Below, piece by piece: positions 30,301 to 43,700 of a stretch of DNA of 64,000 nt. The DNA is taken from NCBI GenBank assembly GCA_907165275.2, contig OU015653.1, positions 5,424,001 through 5,488,000 on the forward strand. The letters run 5' to 3'. The stretch comes from Zygaena filipendulae (taxonomy: Eukaryota > Arthropoda > Insecta > Lepidoptera > Zygaenidae). Every line of letters starts with the position of its first letter. Positions within the stretch are counted from its first letter, which is position 1. The position numbers and the translations under genes are program-made. The notes beneath the pieces were generated by a model, which saw only the letters and a list, made by a program, of their open reading frames with translations, had not been told where the DNA came from and ran no database searches.

Positions 30301-32770
30301 CACTTAATTATATACATATTGTAATAGTTGATTCAACATAACAAAATATAGATTAATTAGAGAAACCTTACTGAAAAAAGGATTTTTTGAAGTTAGGTAA
30401 GTAGTAAATTAAAAATTAGAATATTTGAAACTAAAATGACTTTTACCTCTTCACGAAGAGTTAGAATTTGCGAGCTGGACTCTTTCTTAATGATTTCTAC
30501 ATCTTCAATGAGCTCATTTTTTATAGAACCAAGCTCTCGATATGCTTCCTGCTCAACATTTTTCAAGCTTTCAATTAAAGTAACATTGTGTTCCATAATC
30601 CTGGAGTGTTCTTTGGCCAAAGCTGCTTTTGATTTTAGTATGTTTACAAGCGCTTCTTTGTATTCATCACATTCCAATATGGTATTCTTCAAACTGTTCT
30701 TATAAGTATTTATTTCATCTTCAAGTTCTTTCTTTGTGTTAGTTAATATTTGCATCTTGTTCTCCAGAATTTCTACTTCACTATCAGACTCTTGTAAACG
30801 TACTGTTAGAATTTGAACAATGTCTCTTGTGATGGATAAAGACATCTCAAACTTATTTTTCTCTTTGATTGCTTTATCCAAATTTTCTGTCATGTTTTTT
30901 AATTCATTGTGGATATCTGAAATCTTTGTATCTGACTCTATTTTTAATCTGCCTAATTCTTCACTAAGGTTGAATTTCTCTGTTTTAAAAGACTCATTTT
31001 CTATTTTTAAAGCTTTAAGTTCTTGTCTAATTGTTTTAATTTTTTCTTCATAGGCCTGTTTATCATGTTTCAAATCTCGGATTATACTCTCTAAATTTTT
31101 CACTTGTTCCTCTTGTTGTAAACAGTGTTTCTGAATACCATGGCTACGCTCTTCAAATTGAATTTCACACAATTTCAGTTTCTCAGTAGTTGCTTCTTCA
31201 ACTTGTTCCAATTTTGCTTTCATTTCTAAATCTTTAATAGCTAATTTTTGTTGCAATTCATATTTCAAGTCATCTTTTTCTTTATTGAGTTCAATTTTAA
31301 TGGATTCCATTAAGCTATTATATTTCATATACATATTTTCTTGTTCTGTTTTTGCATTGTTTGTGATTGTTATTTTTTCTTCTTCAAATTTGATTTTCAA
31401 TGTGTCAAGCTCAGCTTTATATTCACGCCTGATACTTTCATTGGCTTCAAGGGCAAGCTCATGATGTCTTTTTACCATTTCTAGACTTTGACAAGTTTCT
31501 TCCAAGCAGTTTTGAACATTAGTAAGCTTCTCTTGTAAATCTTTACATAAGCTATCACGAATTACAATCATTTCTTCAAAATCTGTAAGTTCTACTTGTT
31601 TGGTGCTTACTTCCTGTTCCAATTTCTCACATTTTTTTTCTAATTCGTGAATTATTAAATTTAAGTCATTAGTTAACATTGAATTGTTCCCTACCTTTAG
31701 CTCTTGTGATATGATTTCATTGGTATTCTGTGAGATATACTCCTTTAGAGTTAGTCGAGAAAGATGATTATTTATATTATTGAAGTTTTCATGATTCCAC
31801 ACTTCTTGTTGTTGATTTTTCAGAGCTGTTATTTCAGTCTTTAGTTCTTCAATGAGTTTCAGATATTCATCTATTGTGTAGTCTTTGTTTCTACAAAAAA
31901 AAGTATGATACATTACTTATTTTGATCTACCTACATATTATATGAATCTAGGTAATAAGAGTTATACAAATTGCAAAAGCACCTACCTTATTTCAACTTC
32001 TTGTGCTTTGAAGACATCATCATTAAATTTAGGCTGAGCTTTTTTACAGACAGGTTTAGTCTTAGAATGCAAGCATTTGTTGAGATTATTTGAGACTTTG
32101 GCAGTAACAAATTTTGGCTACAAAAGAATTGTTTATAAGTAACAGAACTAATATTTTAAACAATTTTAAATTTAAACTTTTATAATTATTCTTTCAACCA
32201 ATTTTAAATACACATTTTAGATAACCTGATCCAGTTCAAGTAAGAGATAAAATGTAATTACTTAATAGTAACTGATTACATCAGTACTTACAGTTACAAT
32301 GGATCTAACACTTCTGGAACTACATTGTGAGAGTTCTTGATTCTTCTGAATGCTGGTAGGTGGATGTTTTGATTTCAAATCTAATGGTGCCTTTTTAATT
32401 GGTTGGGATACTTTACCAATTTCTTGATTTTTTGCATCTCTGTGTTTGTTTTTACAATCTAGAAAAAATGCGAATATTTCGTGAATATCAAAATTATTGG
32501 AATTCTAAGCAGATGTTCATACTTATATAACTAGGGTGGCCAGTTTCACCAGTGTGACTTAATATGGAATTGATATAGGAACTCTACATCGGGAACCTTC
32601 GTGGGTATATAGGTAATATGCAGGACAACCCACCAAAGTTTCATCATAATCGGATAAATGGTTTAAAAACGCATAGAGGACAAACATATATTTTCATTTA
32701 TATAATTATAGATTGCATGGTTTTCTTTAGACTTACCGGGAGCTTCAAATCGTTTAGCCTTAGAAAACAT
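27326..32770 (-). CDS. HMMR: HMMR/RHAMM-like coiled-coil spindle protein (6 exons)
   Basis: Exons in transcript order on the minus strand: 32770-32737, 32458-32292, 32117-31987, 31890-30447, 28291-28145, 27553-27326. Phases agree and give 716 aa; human HMMR is about 724. The first ~110 residues are basic and low-complexity, starting MFSKAKRFEAP, reminiscent of HMMR's short KAPLKRF-type start. Residues about 115-690 are almost continuous heptad coiled coil, rich in E, K, L and Q. The C-terminus reads GKENSLTLVSPLRERNH, close to the conserved HMMR end (KEN then a PLK/PLR block), which is the best evidence. KEN at 701-703 is a possible APC/C degron. HMMR binds microtubules and spindle poles and promotes gamma-tubulin-dependent nucleation. 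It could instead be another coiled-coil centrosomal protein, as the middle has no diagnostic motif. Confidence 0.7.
28440..29060. mobile_element. Inverted-repeat element in an HMMR-like intron, host of the MITE at 28463
   Basis: The left end GACGTCAAGCCAGAACC is inverted at the right end as GGTTCTGGCTTGACTTC with GATTTAC beyond. A smaller MITE sits inside near the left end. Confidence 0.6.
28463..28703. mobile_element. 241-bp hAT-like MITE with 8-bp target duplication
   Basis: Terminal inverted repeats CTCAGACCAAATAAAAACTA and TAGTTTTTATTTGGTCTGAG (extending to CGGAACG/CGTTCCG) are flanked by the direct repeat GCCAGAAC at 28455-28462 and 28704-28711. An 8-bp duplication is typical of hAT-superfamily insertions. 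Confidence 0.8.
29100..29890. repeat. Cluster of retroposon tails
   Basis: In the large intron of the HMMR-like gene. About 29105-29235 resembles a LINE 3' tail (reverse). About 29280-29460 is a CCCGCG-type tail ending CGCGGGGCACAGCTAGT. About 29585-29860 carries GTCATAGGGGGCAAACAGGC, CACCTGATGGTAAGTGATTA and CCGCCGCCCATGTACATCTG, a common lepidopteran retroposon tail. The 77-residue open frame here is repeat-derived. Confidence 0.6.
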
Positions 32771-34716
32771 AATATCTAACAGGCAAGAAGTATCGAAATC
32801 TTGCAATTAAATTGAGTTACTAATTAAGCACTATATTACAAAATCAGAAGTTTCATTATGAAATTATAATTTAATACAATTTTGCTACAATCGCTTTACA
32901 CTAGTAAAATCTTAAGTTCAACCACAAAATCCAAAAATTAAGACTTATGTCTTAAGAAAGCTCAACTAAGCTCAATTAAAAGAGTTTAGAGTAATATAAA
33001 AATTATTTTATTCAATTATACCGAAAACACGCGGGCTTTGGTTCTGATTCTGATACAACGGCTTTTAATGTCATAACTAAAAAGTCAAAATAGGTCGGTC
33101 CTTGGATGTCATCCGTGGCAGTAATCCACTGTCCACACCCCGTGCCCATTGACGGTCAGTTAACGGACGTCATCCGCGAACGTGATCCGTCGGATGTCGT
33201 CCGGGTAGTGGGTACTCACTGACTGCAATCCGGCCACAAACTAGAGATACTACCGTATAGTCCAGCGCTTCTTTTCTCGACCAGCCGACAGCGTTACCAA
33301 CTCTCGAAAATATTTTCCCCTACAAGTTAAGTCATAAACTCTAAATAATTAACTAATCATTTATTTCATATTATGAGTTTAATATGAAATAAATAAATAA
33401 TTAATTAATAATAATTAATTAATAATATATGTCATATTATGAGTTTAATATGAAATAAATAAATAATGTGACCCGGGGTTCTGGTTATATCACAAAAGAT
33501 GATGGAATTTACTTTACATATTATAAAAGGTTACAAAATTTTATCAAAATGAGTTCAGTAGTTTGGGAGTCCATCGCGGACAAACAACGTGACACGTGAT
33601 TTATATATTATACTAGCTGTCCCCCGCGATTTCATCCGCGGTAATTTCGGAGTTCCCGCGGAGGTTGCGGGAAAAAAGTACTCTATGTCCTTCAGTTCCC
33701 GAGGGAATTCCGGGATAAAAACTATCCTATCTTTTAAGTTGGACCATATTATAAACGGTTACAAAATTTTATCAAAATCCGTTCAGTGGTTTCGGAGTCC
33801 ATCGCGGACAAACAACGTGACACGTGATTTATATATATTAGATTAGATTAAGAAGATAAGATAAGATTACCTGTATTTGTTTTTAACATCGAAATAATAA
33901 GTATTACGTAGTTGTAAGTTGTACGTAGTACTTATTATTTCGATGGTTTTTACTTTTTACCTACTTTTCGTCAGCGCTCGGCGGCGTTTCGAATGCGACT
34001 GAGACACATCGGTTGGACCGTTTACCTCCACACGTACCAATTTGGGTGGACGGTTGGCTTGTCGAATGCGTCGGCGAGCCGACCACGTCCAACCCGTATT
34101 AATAATAATTATGTTGGACCGACTACCCCTATACACGTTCCGATTTGGTCGTGATCGGGCGGTTGGATCCAACCAAATTGGATCGTCTGCGTAGTGATTA
34201 CCTTCTCTCTGTTACTTACTAGTTTTAACCTTTTAAGAGGTTAATGTTGGTAACGCTGTCTGTAGTGATTATATTTTGTCGGGCTCCAAAATGCATGTAC
34301 CCAGTGCCATAAACTATTATTAAAAAAAAGTAGTTATTTATTTTCTTTGCTTGTTAATTAAACATTGTTCAAGTTCAACCGATGATTAGAAACTGGGGTT
34401 GTTGACGAGTGAAAGCCGTATCGAAAACACGCGTGTCACGTTTTTCGTTATTTCAGTCACTTTTCAGCATCTATTTTGGACCCTGAGCAGGAAACTGGCT
34501 TTGAAGAGAGCCATGTTTTAACTTGGGGAACAATCTAACATTGTCATTGGCGATTCGCCATAATTGAAGAAGTAGATGAAGAGATTGTTATTATTAAGAA
34601 ACATTGTCATTGGCAAATTATAATTATAGACGCCATTATTAAAGAAGAAGAAGAAGATTAGAAACTGCATTTTAACAAGAGATAAAACAAAGATCATATA
34701 ATCACTGCGAGATAAA
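32771..34716. promoter_or_regulatory. Shared intergenic region of two divergent genes
   Basis: Separates the HMMR-like ATG (minus) from the Grip84 ATG (plus) by 1.95 kb. A CCCGCG repeat and a partial one (33480-33840) occupy the middle. TTATTATTTCGATG and its inverse flank 33885-33945. I see no clear TATA element for either gene. No CDS is supported; the short minus frame at 33957-34172 has no recognisable features. Confidence 0.5.
33612..33840 (+). repeat. CCCGCG dispersed repeat
   Basis: From ACTAGCTGTCCCCCGCG to ACGTGACACGTGATTTATAT, a full copy of the family at 3671. A second partial copy lies directly upstream (33500-33611). Confidence 0.75.
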
Positions 34717-37700
34717 ATGCAAACAACAATCAAGGAATTGCTCGAAGCTTTAGGGTAAGGAGCTTGTCAAAAATAAAATGTTAAATTATACAAAGTTTTT
34801 GCATCTGTTCATTTATTAAGTATCGTTTATTTTAGGTGTAGTTTGGAAGTGGATACTATTTTAGACTACATTCAGAATGACCCAAACTATGGTAATAACA
34901 ATGTTAGCAAAAAACAAGTAAATGATTACGCCCAGAAATTAGCACTGAGGGCCTGTAATGCCAAGATATTTTTAAAGAAGTTTGAGGATCTGAAAACTCG
35001 CAAGTACTTGTTTATCTATGTTTAACATTTTTCCATGTTCAAGTGCCTACATAAATTGTTAGAAAAGCTTATGTATTTTTGTTATCCTTTTTTTTAGCAC
35101 CGACAATCTTTCTGATCTAATATTATTATTTTATAAATTGATTTGTGATGAAAAAAAGACAAAATTCCCGAAACCAAAAATCTCTCCTAAACCAATATTA
35201 GGTGACAATAAACACCAAATCACAAAAGAAGATCTTCCTCAGGTACAAACATTTTCAAAAAAATTCTTTCATTCATTAAAATATATTATTAATACAAGAA
35301 CAAAACATTCAAACTTTTTTTTAGATAAAAGACAAACTTCTTAAAGCTGTGGACGAGAGTAAGAAACTAGTAATGAAATCTTTTGAAGAGAAAGAGCTTA
35401 AAAGTAGACCCCAGTGGTATAACAGTTTGGACTTGCCTAACTTTCAGAAAGACCACCCTGCTATGTCATGGGATTTTCCCAAAGAGCCTATTCCAATTAT
35501 ATCACCTTTGGGTAATTTTTATATTTTTTTATAACTGTGATTTAAAGTGAAATATCTTGTGAAATTATAATGACTTTGTTTTCTTTAGCTGGAGTACCAG
35601 TAGTATCCCAAGAGAACATAATGATTGATGAGCTACTATATGTTTTCACTGGTATACCTGGAAATCACATTGTTCATCAGCCAGTAAAGAATGCTTATGA
35701 CAGTCGCACATTTACAATCTCGGAAGATCTTGATGTTGCCCTCAAACAAATAGTGCAGCAAATCCTACCTCTTGCTCTAAACTATTCTGTAATTATAAGA
35801 TTTGTAGAGTGTTGCAATATGTGGTCTGGGCAAGTGTTACATGCACTGGTTGCAGCCATTGAATTGCTCCTCAAAGATTATTATGTAAGTATCATAGCTA
35901 TAAAATATTAATTGCAATTTTCACCTGTAATTGTAATTCATATAATATACATATGTAGTACAAGTACATACCCATTTACTTGAAAAATATTTAACCCCCC
36001 GATGCAAAAACAATGGGGTATTATAAGATTGGTGTGTCTGTGTGTGTCTGTGGCATCTTAGCTCCTGAATGGATGAACCGATTTTGATGTGGTTACCTTT
36101 GTTTGAAAGTCAGTTTAATCGAGATGGTTCAAAGTCAAATAATTTATTCAAATTTGGCCCATAATGTGGCTCTTTTTGATGTAAATAAAATAACAGTAAT
36201 TATGACAGCACCCATAAAATATCCACCCTTCACAGCTTCCTAGTGCTATGGCTGAAGAGAAGAAGCTGCACAACAAATGCTCCTGTAGCACGCTACACAG
36301 TAGTTTAAAGTTATAATATGTATAATATACAATTAATTATGTGAGAACAATGCGCCATAACTGGCAATAAACAACCATACTGTTCTAGCATTGTTTTATT
36401 AAAATTGGTTCAGTAGTTTAGAAAATATTTGGGTATACTTGGTCAGAGGTTTTCTGACATTCCTATAGGTTATTTCTATTAAAGACAAAAATACCAACTG
36501 AAGCTTGCAGTTTCAACTCTCGCTCATCTATGTAGTGTTTTGAAGCAAACTAGTGCTACTGTTACATAATAACATACTTTACCTTTTTTCATTGTTCATT
36601 GCAAACTTTTATAGTACTTTCAGTAAACTGATTACAATAAAACAAAGCCTTTGTTTTAAAATTGGTTAGACTTTAGATTATAAATACCAAACTGTAAAAT
36701 CCCTAGCTTCACGAGATATGCTTAAGAAGTATGAGTACAAATATGCAGATAAATCGAAACCAGTTATGTGGAGATTTGCACACTTTTTTTCTCTCTCACA
36801 TTTTTCAATATAGTATAATTGTGTATTGTTACTTCTCTGTGTTGAGTTTGACTTTTAAATATTGTTTCCAGACAATGATTGCACAATTGGAGACAGAACA
36901 TTTATCAGGAAATTTAACCTTGCAGAAATTATGGTACTTTGTTTTACCTACCATGCATACAATGCAAGTGCTTGCAAACATTGTTACCAGTATAGGAAAG
37001 GTAAGTGTGTATATTGGTAATAGTAGGTAAATAAAGTCCAAGTTATTTGTTGTATGTTAGTGGGACATCTATACTATTATTATAAAGGGCAAAAGTTTGT
37101 GACGTTGTAGGAGGTAATCTCTGGATCTACTGAACTGATTTTGATCCTGAGTGACATAGGGTACTTTTTATCCCGGAATTCCCGCGGGAACTCCGGAGTT
37201 TTGAGTTCCGTGTCTTTGTGAGATTGTAGGGGCTACTCTCTGGATCTACTGAGCCGATTTTAAAAATGCTTTCACTTATAAAAAGCTACAGTGATCCTGA
37301 GTGACATAGGGTACTTTTTATCTTGGAATTCCCGCGGGAACTCTGAAATTACCGCGTGTGAAATCGCGGGGGTCAGCATTGATATAAATATAGTATACAT
37401 ATTGTGAAATAATAAGTAAAAAGCGAAATTACAAACATATTAGAAAGTTAGAATAGACAAGGTAAGCAAGTGCATCTGTTGTTTCTTGAGATCCTGACCT
37501 ACCTCAACTACCACTCTTATGCTGTTGGGTGTCAAGTTAGGTCCTTATTCAGTATGACCAACAACATTTCTTGCCCATAACACGCGTCTCAAAAACACAA
37601 TCCCAAATGCTCCAGATTAGAGATGTGCCGATCATGACTTTGGCCGACTAGCCGATTAGTCGGTTGTAAAGAGGCTAGTCGGCCAAGCCGATCACGTTTT

Positions 37701-40700
37701 CAGGGATTTCCGTGGCGCTTCGTTTACAGCTGATTCGCGCGCAAGTTGCAGCCGCCGCCCACGAGCGTGTCGGAACCAGCCCCCCTAGCCAAATTGATAT
37801 TCTACAATCGTTAGTTCGTTCGTTTCGTTTACTTCGCATTATTTCTTGATTTTTGCTTTTGTATGGGCCGCCAGTGCGGTGTTTTTGTGGAAAAAAATCT
37901 GGGGGCACGGTAGTGCCCCCGCCAAGACGAGCCAAGCGAACCAAGCGAAGCGGGCGCACTACCTATCTTTTCTCGAAACGCTTCGTCGTTTTTGAACCCT
38001 TACAACCTGGGTTTGAATTATACCAGATAAACGAAATTCTCTTGATATGTTGTCACTAGCGGACTTATCAAACATTTAAAGTTTTATTTGCATAATCTCT
38101 TAATATACTTAAGATTTTATTATTGATATCTAAAAAACCCTGATTTCATCACTGACTCACTGATGATCATCAAACATCTTAGGGTATTTCCTAATGTCCT
38201 AGAATGCTGAGGCATGTAAGCTAGTATTAGTACACAAACAAAAAAATTATAAAACTTGTAACTTTAATCCCCAACCCCTTAAACTAGGGGATGGAAGTTT
38301 GTATGAGAATTCCGCAATTTTGTCTTACAAAAAGAAATCCCACCTAAAACATTTTCATGTAAAATGATACCAGGACGAGTCCATATGACGGGCACTGTCA
38401 AAAAGTTATCAGATCTCATGTAGAGCCAAGCTTATAACTCCACACACCCTAACTCTACAAGGCCTAACTTCTCAAACTCTGCACCTTAGTCAGAATATGT
38501 GGCTTGGCCGTTTCGTTACTGCAAGAACCCTTGTAAAGAAAAGTAATTAACAGTGGATAAATTTTTCACCTTACGCTCATGTAAATGTGGCGAAATTGCC
38601 AAGTCACATATTCTGACTAGAGTTTGAGAAGTTAGGCATTGTAGAATTAGGGTGTGCTGAGTTATAAGCTTGGCTCTACATGAAATCTGATAACTCTTTG
38701 ACAGTGCCCGTCAAATGGACTCGTCAGGGCATCATTTTACATGAAAATGTTTTGGTGGGATATTTTTGTCTAAAGAGGGTTACTGCATTGCTACTGTTAT
38801 CTTGTCAAAAATAAAGTCTTATGTATGGTTTTTTTATCAATAGGGTACTTGCATGAATTTTTTATTTCAGTCTATTTTAAAGATATATGGCCTACTTAAA
38901 CAAAGCAAGAAAAAGAAAACAAATATATGCATAAATTAATTAAATAGAGCGTTTCAAAGTTCGTACTTTAGACCTTACCGCCGAAACGCGGAATGACGTC
39001 ACTAGTTCAAAATTACGCCTTATTAATCTGTGATAGAAATGTCACTGTCGTATTGACAGTGTCATGTGACACTGACAGATAGATAACTTCAATATCCAAA
39101 AGCGAAATTAAGGTTGAACTGTGTCGATTTACTTCCAAAAGTTCCAGTAAAGAATCGAAATGCATCTTACCGATGCATTTTAAAATAAAAAACTTCAGAA
39201 AATGGAAAATATTCGTTGACTGTATGCACTTAGTTTCTTTTGCCTTCTCTGAAAGAGGTAAATGTTTCCTAAAAAAATAAAAGTGACCTCATGTGTTAAG
39301 CTTGGCTGTGATTGGTGTTTCGTTGCAATGTTCCGTTTCACAAAATTAAAAGTTGAATATTTTGGAAACTATTGAACATTTTTTAGTAAATCTTTCATGA
39401 TAACGCTTTTCTAAGACTCTATTTTTGAAATATTGACACAATTTCTTATAATAAATTTCATGCAAGTACCCTATTGGACAATGATTCTCGTTATTATTAT
39501 GAATTTATTTAATGTTATTCCCCCTACATTCATTTTATTGGTAAATATACTATACAAAGTGAGAAACCGGATAGTCGGCGCTCTTTGCCGATTAGTCGGA
39601 ACATCTCTACTCCAGCTGCAAAAATATTAGATATTCTTAATGACAAAAGAAACGTTGTAAACGTATTTTTTAAGTGAGACTTCTTTGAACACGAGGTAAA
39701 AGCAATTTAAGTGGCGCCTTATCTTAATGCGACGCGTTATGGTCATAGTGAATAAGGGCCCTGTTCGCATTGCAATGCAAATTGCTAGAACACAAATCAA
39801 ATTGTGAAAATCATGCAATTTATATAAATCTTATAATATTGTTCTCCCAACATATTGCTTTCTAATCTAATCTAAATATTCCCAGCAGTTAATTTATATA
39901 ACTACTGGCGGTTCCCCGCGGTTACACCCGCGGTAATATCGCAGATCCCGCGGGTATTCCGAGATAAAAGTACATACTACCAACTATTCTAGTTTAAGAC
40001 TCACAGTTGTACTTATTTTATCTTTTTGGTATCAAATAAACTTTTTTCTATTCTATTCTATTCTATTTTGTTTTCTACTTAGTACCCTTCACAATGTGTA
40101 GTATGCAAAACTTGATACAGTTTCACCCGCGTTAATTTCGGAGTTTCCGCGGGAATTCTGGGATAAAAAGTCCCCTATGCCCTTCTCTGTATCTCTGACA
40201 ACGTGTATGCAAAATTTCATGATGATCTGTTGAGCCGTTAAGGCGTGAAAGCGTAACAAACAAACTCACATTCGCATTTATACGACTGACTTCTGGCAAG
40301 TGAAAATTTATAATTTTTTTCTCACAGTTACACAGATAGGTAGAAACTACATCTTTGATACATTATTCAAAAACGTGCATACTATCACCCTCTATCGGCG
40401 AATTACTAGTAACTTGTCCAAACATTCCGTCCTCAGAGAACTTCGTTCTTCCTCACCACCCTCTAAGGTATCCACGGACCTGTCTCTTGGTGTGTAACCA
40501 TGTCCTCCTTTAGTAAGGATTTTGGTAAACGTTAAAATCTCAATAACCGTTTGAGCTGCATTTGTGGAAGGGGTTCTAGACTCTAGTTAATCTAATCGGT
40601 TTTAATAAAATAACCTTTCATGTGTTTATGCTAAATAGATTTTGAGCTATTTCAAATTGCTTGTATAATATAACACATGGCTGCTGCGGAGCCAGTTCCT

Positions 40701-43700
40701 TTTTCTTTGCCTGAATTTCGCTTGACACGCTGCTGCGTTGATGATTACTTTGTCGTATTCTAGAGTGAGTTACGGGGTGGTGCTGTCCTAACAGTGCTGC
40801 ATGTCATGACTAACTGGATGGGCGACGTGAGAGCACAAGAGATATCGTTGTTCTTAACTGAGCGCTCGTGCCGACCATTCCTTCGTATTTTAGATCAGTG
40901 GATTCATAAAGGCACCATTATTGATCCATTTCAAGTATGAATAACTATAATTTAATTTTGATATAACTTTTTTACAATAATTTAATTATAATAATTTTTA
41001 TTATTAATTTGTGATTTTGTAGGAGTTTATGATTGAAGATAATGAGTTGATAAACAAAGAAGAGCTCCCTGTTGATTATTCAGCTGATTATTGGGAGAAG
41101 CGATACAGTGTGCAACGAGACAGAGTGCCAAAGTTCCTTGATAAATTCACTGATATCATACTGAGAACTGGAAAATACCTTAACGTCATCAGCCAATGTG
41201 GTGAGGCTTTTAAATTTTAACATTTAAAAATGATGCATAATAATATGACAAATACTATCTACAGCTTAAGTCTTCTGTCATAGTTCTTAATCCAAGTTTT
41301 TTTCCACTCCATCAGGTAAATTGATAACGAAATCCAACACTGAAGAAATTAAGTACTCTTTGAGAGAGCAAAATTATAGTGCCGTAATACAGAAAGCTTA
41401 TGCCTTTGCTAGTAAATCCTTGTTAGAGTTACTGCTTAAAGAATATGATTTAATGGGACGGCTCAAGTCTGTGAAGAACTATTTTTTGATGAGCCAAGGA
41501 GACTTCATTGTGCAATTCATGGACGCTACAGAACAGGAGCTCTCTAAAAAAATTGATGATATTATACCTTCCAAGTTGGAATCGTTATTGGGTCTTTGTC
41601 TCAGGTGTGTGCTTCTATTATATCTGACTGTGGATAGATATTTAACTGACAATCTTAAAATCTATAATATTATGCTGGTACGCATTTTGTATCAGTTATA
41701 GGAAACCTAAAAACATCCATAGACATTTAAAATTCACGTCTTATTTGTCTCATGGCAAATATTATTCAAGCTATTGCCAAACTATGCATCTCTGGGCCCT
41801 GGAAATAGTATCAGATATAGAATCTGCCAAGTGCGTATCGGAAACGCAGTGTTCTGTACTATGGAAAATAAAAATAATTTCAAAGTTTCCCACCACTACG
41901 TCATAATTATCTTGTTTAAACCAATTTTAATTGAAAGTGTCCTTTAAGTTCTTGAATTATTTCAGAATATTTCACCCCGTAGCGTAGTTGAAAAGTTGGG
42001 AGGGGTGCCCCTTCCTAATTTCATTTGTATTTTATCAATAATCTCCCAAGTGAAATGACTGTGACATGACGAAATTAAGAGGGTTCCGTAAACTCTACAA
42101 AGCGTGAAGTGTCTTCAGTTTGCCACTGGCGCCAATCCACTTTCAAGTGTTACGCTCATAGTAAATATCGTGGTAAATATAGAATGTCGTACTCAATGTC
42201 AAGTTCAGATCACTAAAATGGGCCAATTTTAATGGATATCCTGTTAAAGCAGTTTGGTGTACCTACTCTGTGAAGTATATTTCGGTTTGTAGGCTATCTG
42301 CTGCCAGCCATGATCCATACAATGAAGACATGAGAGTGGAGTTGTTACCATACGACCTGCAGTTTCAAATGTTCAAGATTTTATCCATAGAAACTGAAGA
42401 GGAAAAAGGTAATTCGCACAAAATACCAAATTATTGCAGATAACAATACTCGCATTAGTAAATTTTATAAATGGATAGAGTATTTAAATAACTTATAATA
42501 TGGGGTATCAAAATTACCCCCATTCAATAGTTTAGACTGCTCTGAGAGCAACATGTCGTCGTCGTATGTAGTAGGTATTTATTAAAAAAATACCATACCC
42601 CGAGAAGTGTAAAGTCTATTTTCGAAGTGACTTCGTGCTACGCCATAGTTTTTAAACCATGTTAAAACACGGTATAAGTGCGATTTTATAATACACTAGC
42701 TGTGCCCGCGGTTTCACCCGCGTGAGTTTCGGAATTTCTGTAGGAACTCTCAATTTTCTTTATTATTACCAGTAGCATCATATGATGCTCCGCTGCTATT
42801 GGTCGTAGCGTGGTGATAAATAAAGTCTATATTCTATACTAGTATTATAAAGACCAAAAGTTTGTGAGTTTATGACGTTGTAGGAGGTAATCTCTGGACC
42901 TACTGAACCGATTTTGAATATTCTTTCACTTATAGAAAGCTGCAGTGATCCTGACTGTCATAGGGTACTTTTTATTCCGGAATTTCCGTGGGAACTCCGA
43001 ATTTCCCGCGGGTAAAACCACGGGGGAACAACTATCTCTAGATCTACAGAACTGATTTTGAAAATTCTTTCACTTATAGGGAGCTACAATGATTTAGAAT
43101 GATATAGGGTACTTTTTATCCCGGAATTCCCTCGGGAACTCCGGAGTTTTTGAGTTCGTGAGTTTGTGAGATTGTAGTGGGTAATCTCTGGATCTACTGA
43201 ACCGATTTTAAAAATTCTTTCACTTATAAAAAGCTACAGTGATCTTGAGTGACATACAGTACTTTTAATCCCAGAATTCTCGCGGGAACTCCGGAGATTG
43301 TGAGGTTGTAGGGGATCTCTGGATCTACTGAACCGATTTTGAAAAATCTTTCACTTTTAAAAAGCTACAGTGATCCTGAGTGACATAGGGTACTTTTTAT
43401 CCCGGAATTCCTTCGGAACTTCCGGAGTTGAGTTTTTGAGTTTGTAAGATTGTAGTGGTAATCTCTGGATCTACTAAACCGATTTTAAAAATTCTTTCAC
43501 TTATAAGAAGCTGCAGTGATCGTGAGTGACATAGGGTACCCGAGGTTCCCGCGGCAACTCCGAAGTTTGTGAAGTTATAATCTCTGGATCTATTGAATCA
43601 ATTTTGAAAATTCTTTCACTTATAGGGAGCTACAGTGATCCAGAGTGATATAGAGTACTTTTTACCCCGGAATTCCCGCGGGAATTTCAGAGATTGTGGC

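Larger units (their letters stand above)
37618..39610. mobile_element. About 2-kb composite DNA element with TAGAGATGT termini
   Basis: The left end TAGAGATGTGCCGATCATGA and right end GATTAGTCGGAACATCTCTA are imperfect inverted repeats, helped by CCGATTAGTCGG blocks near both ends. Inside are a GGGGGCACGGTAGTGCCCCC palindrome (about 37903), a fold-back element (38328-38772) and an intact TA-flanked element (38841-39473). No transposase is readable, so it is non-autonomous or decayed. Confidence 0.55.

Noticed and set aside
30436..31053. + strand ORFs opposite the HMMR-like coiled coil
   Set aside because: Ser/Phe/Leu-rich translations are the expected antisense of Glu/Lys/Leu-rich heptads.
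33957..34172. 71-residue minus ORF between the divergent genes
   Set aside because: Low-information Arg/Asn/Ser-rich translation, no upstream splice or promoter signal, no family resemblance.
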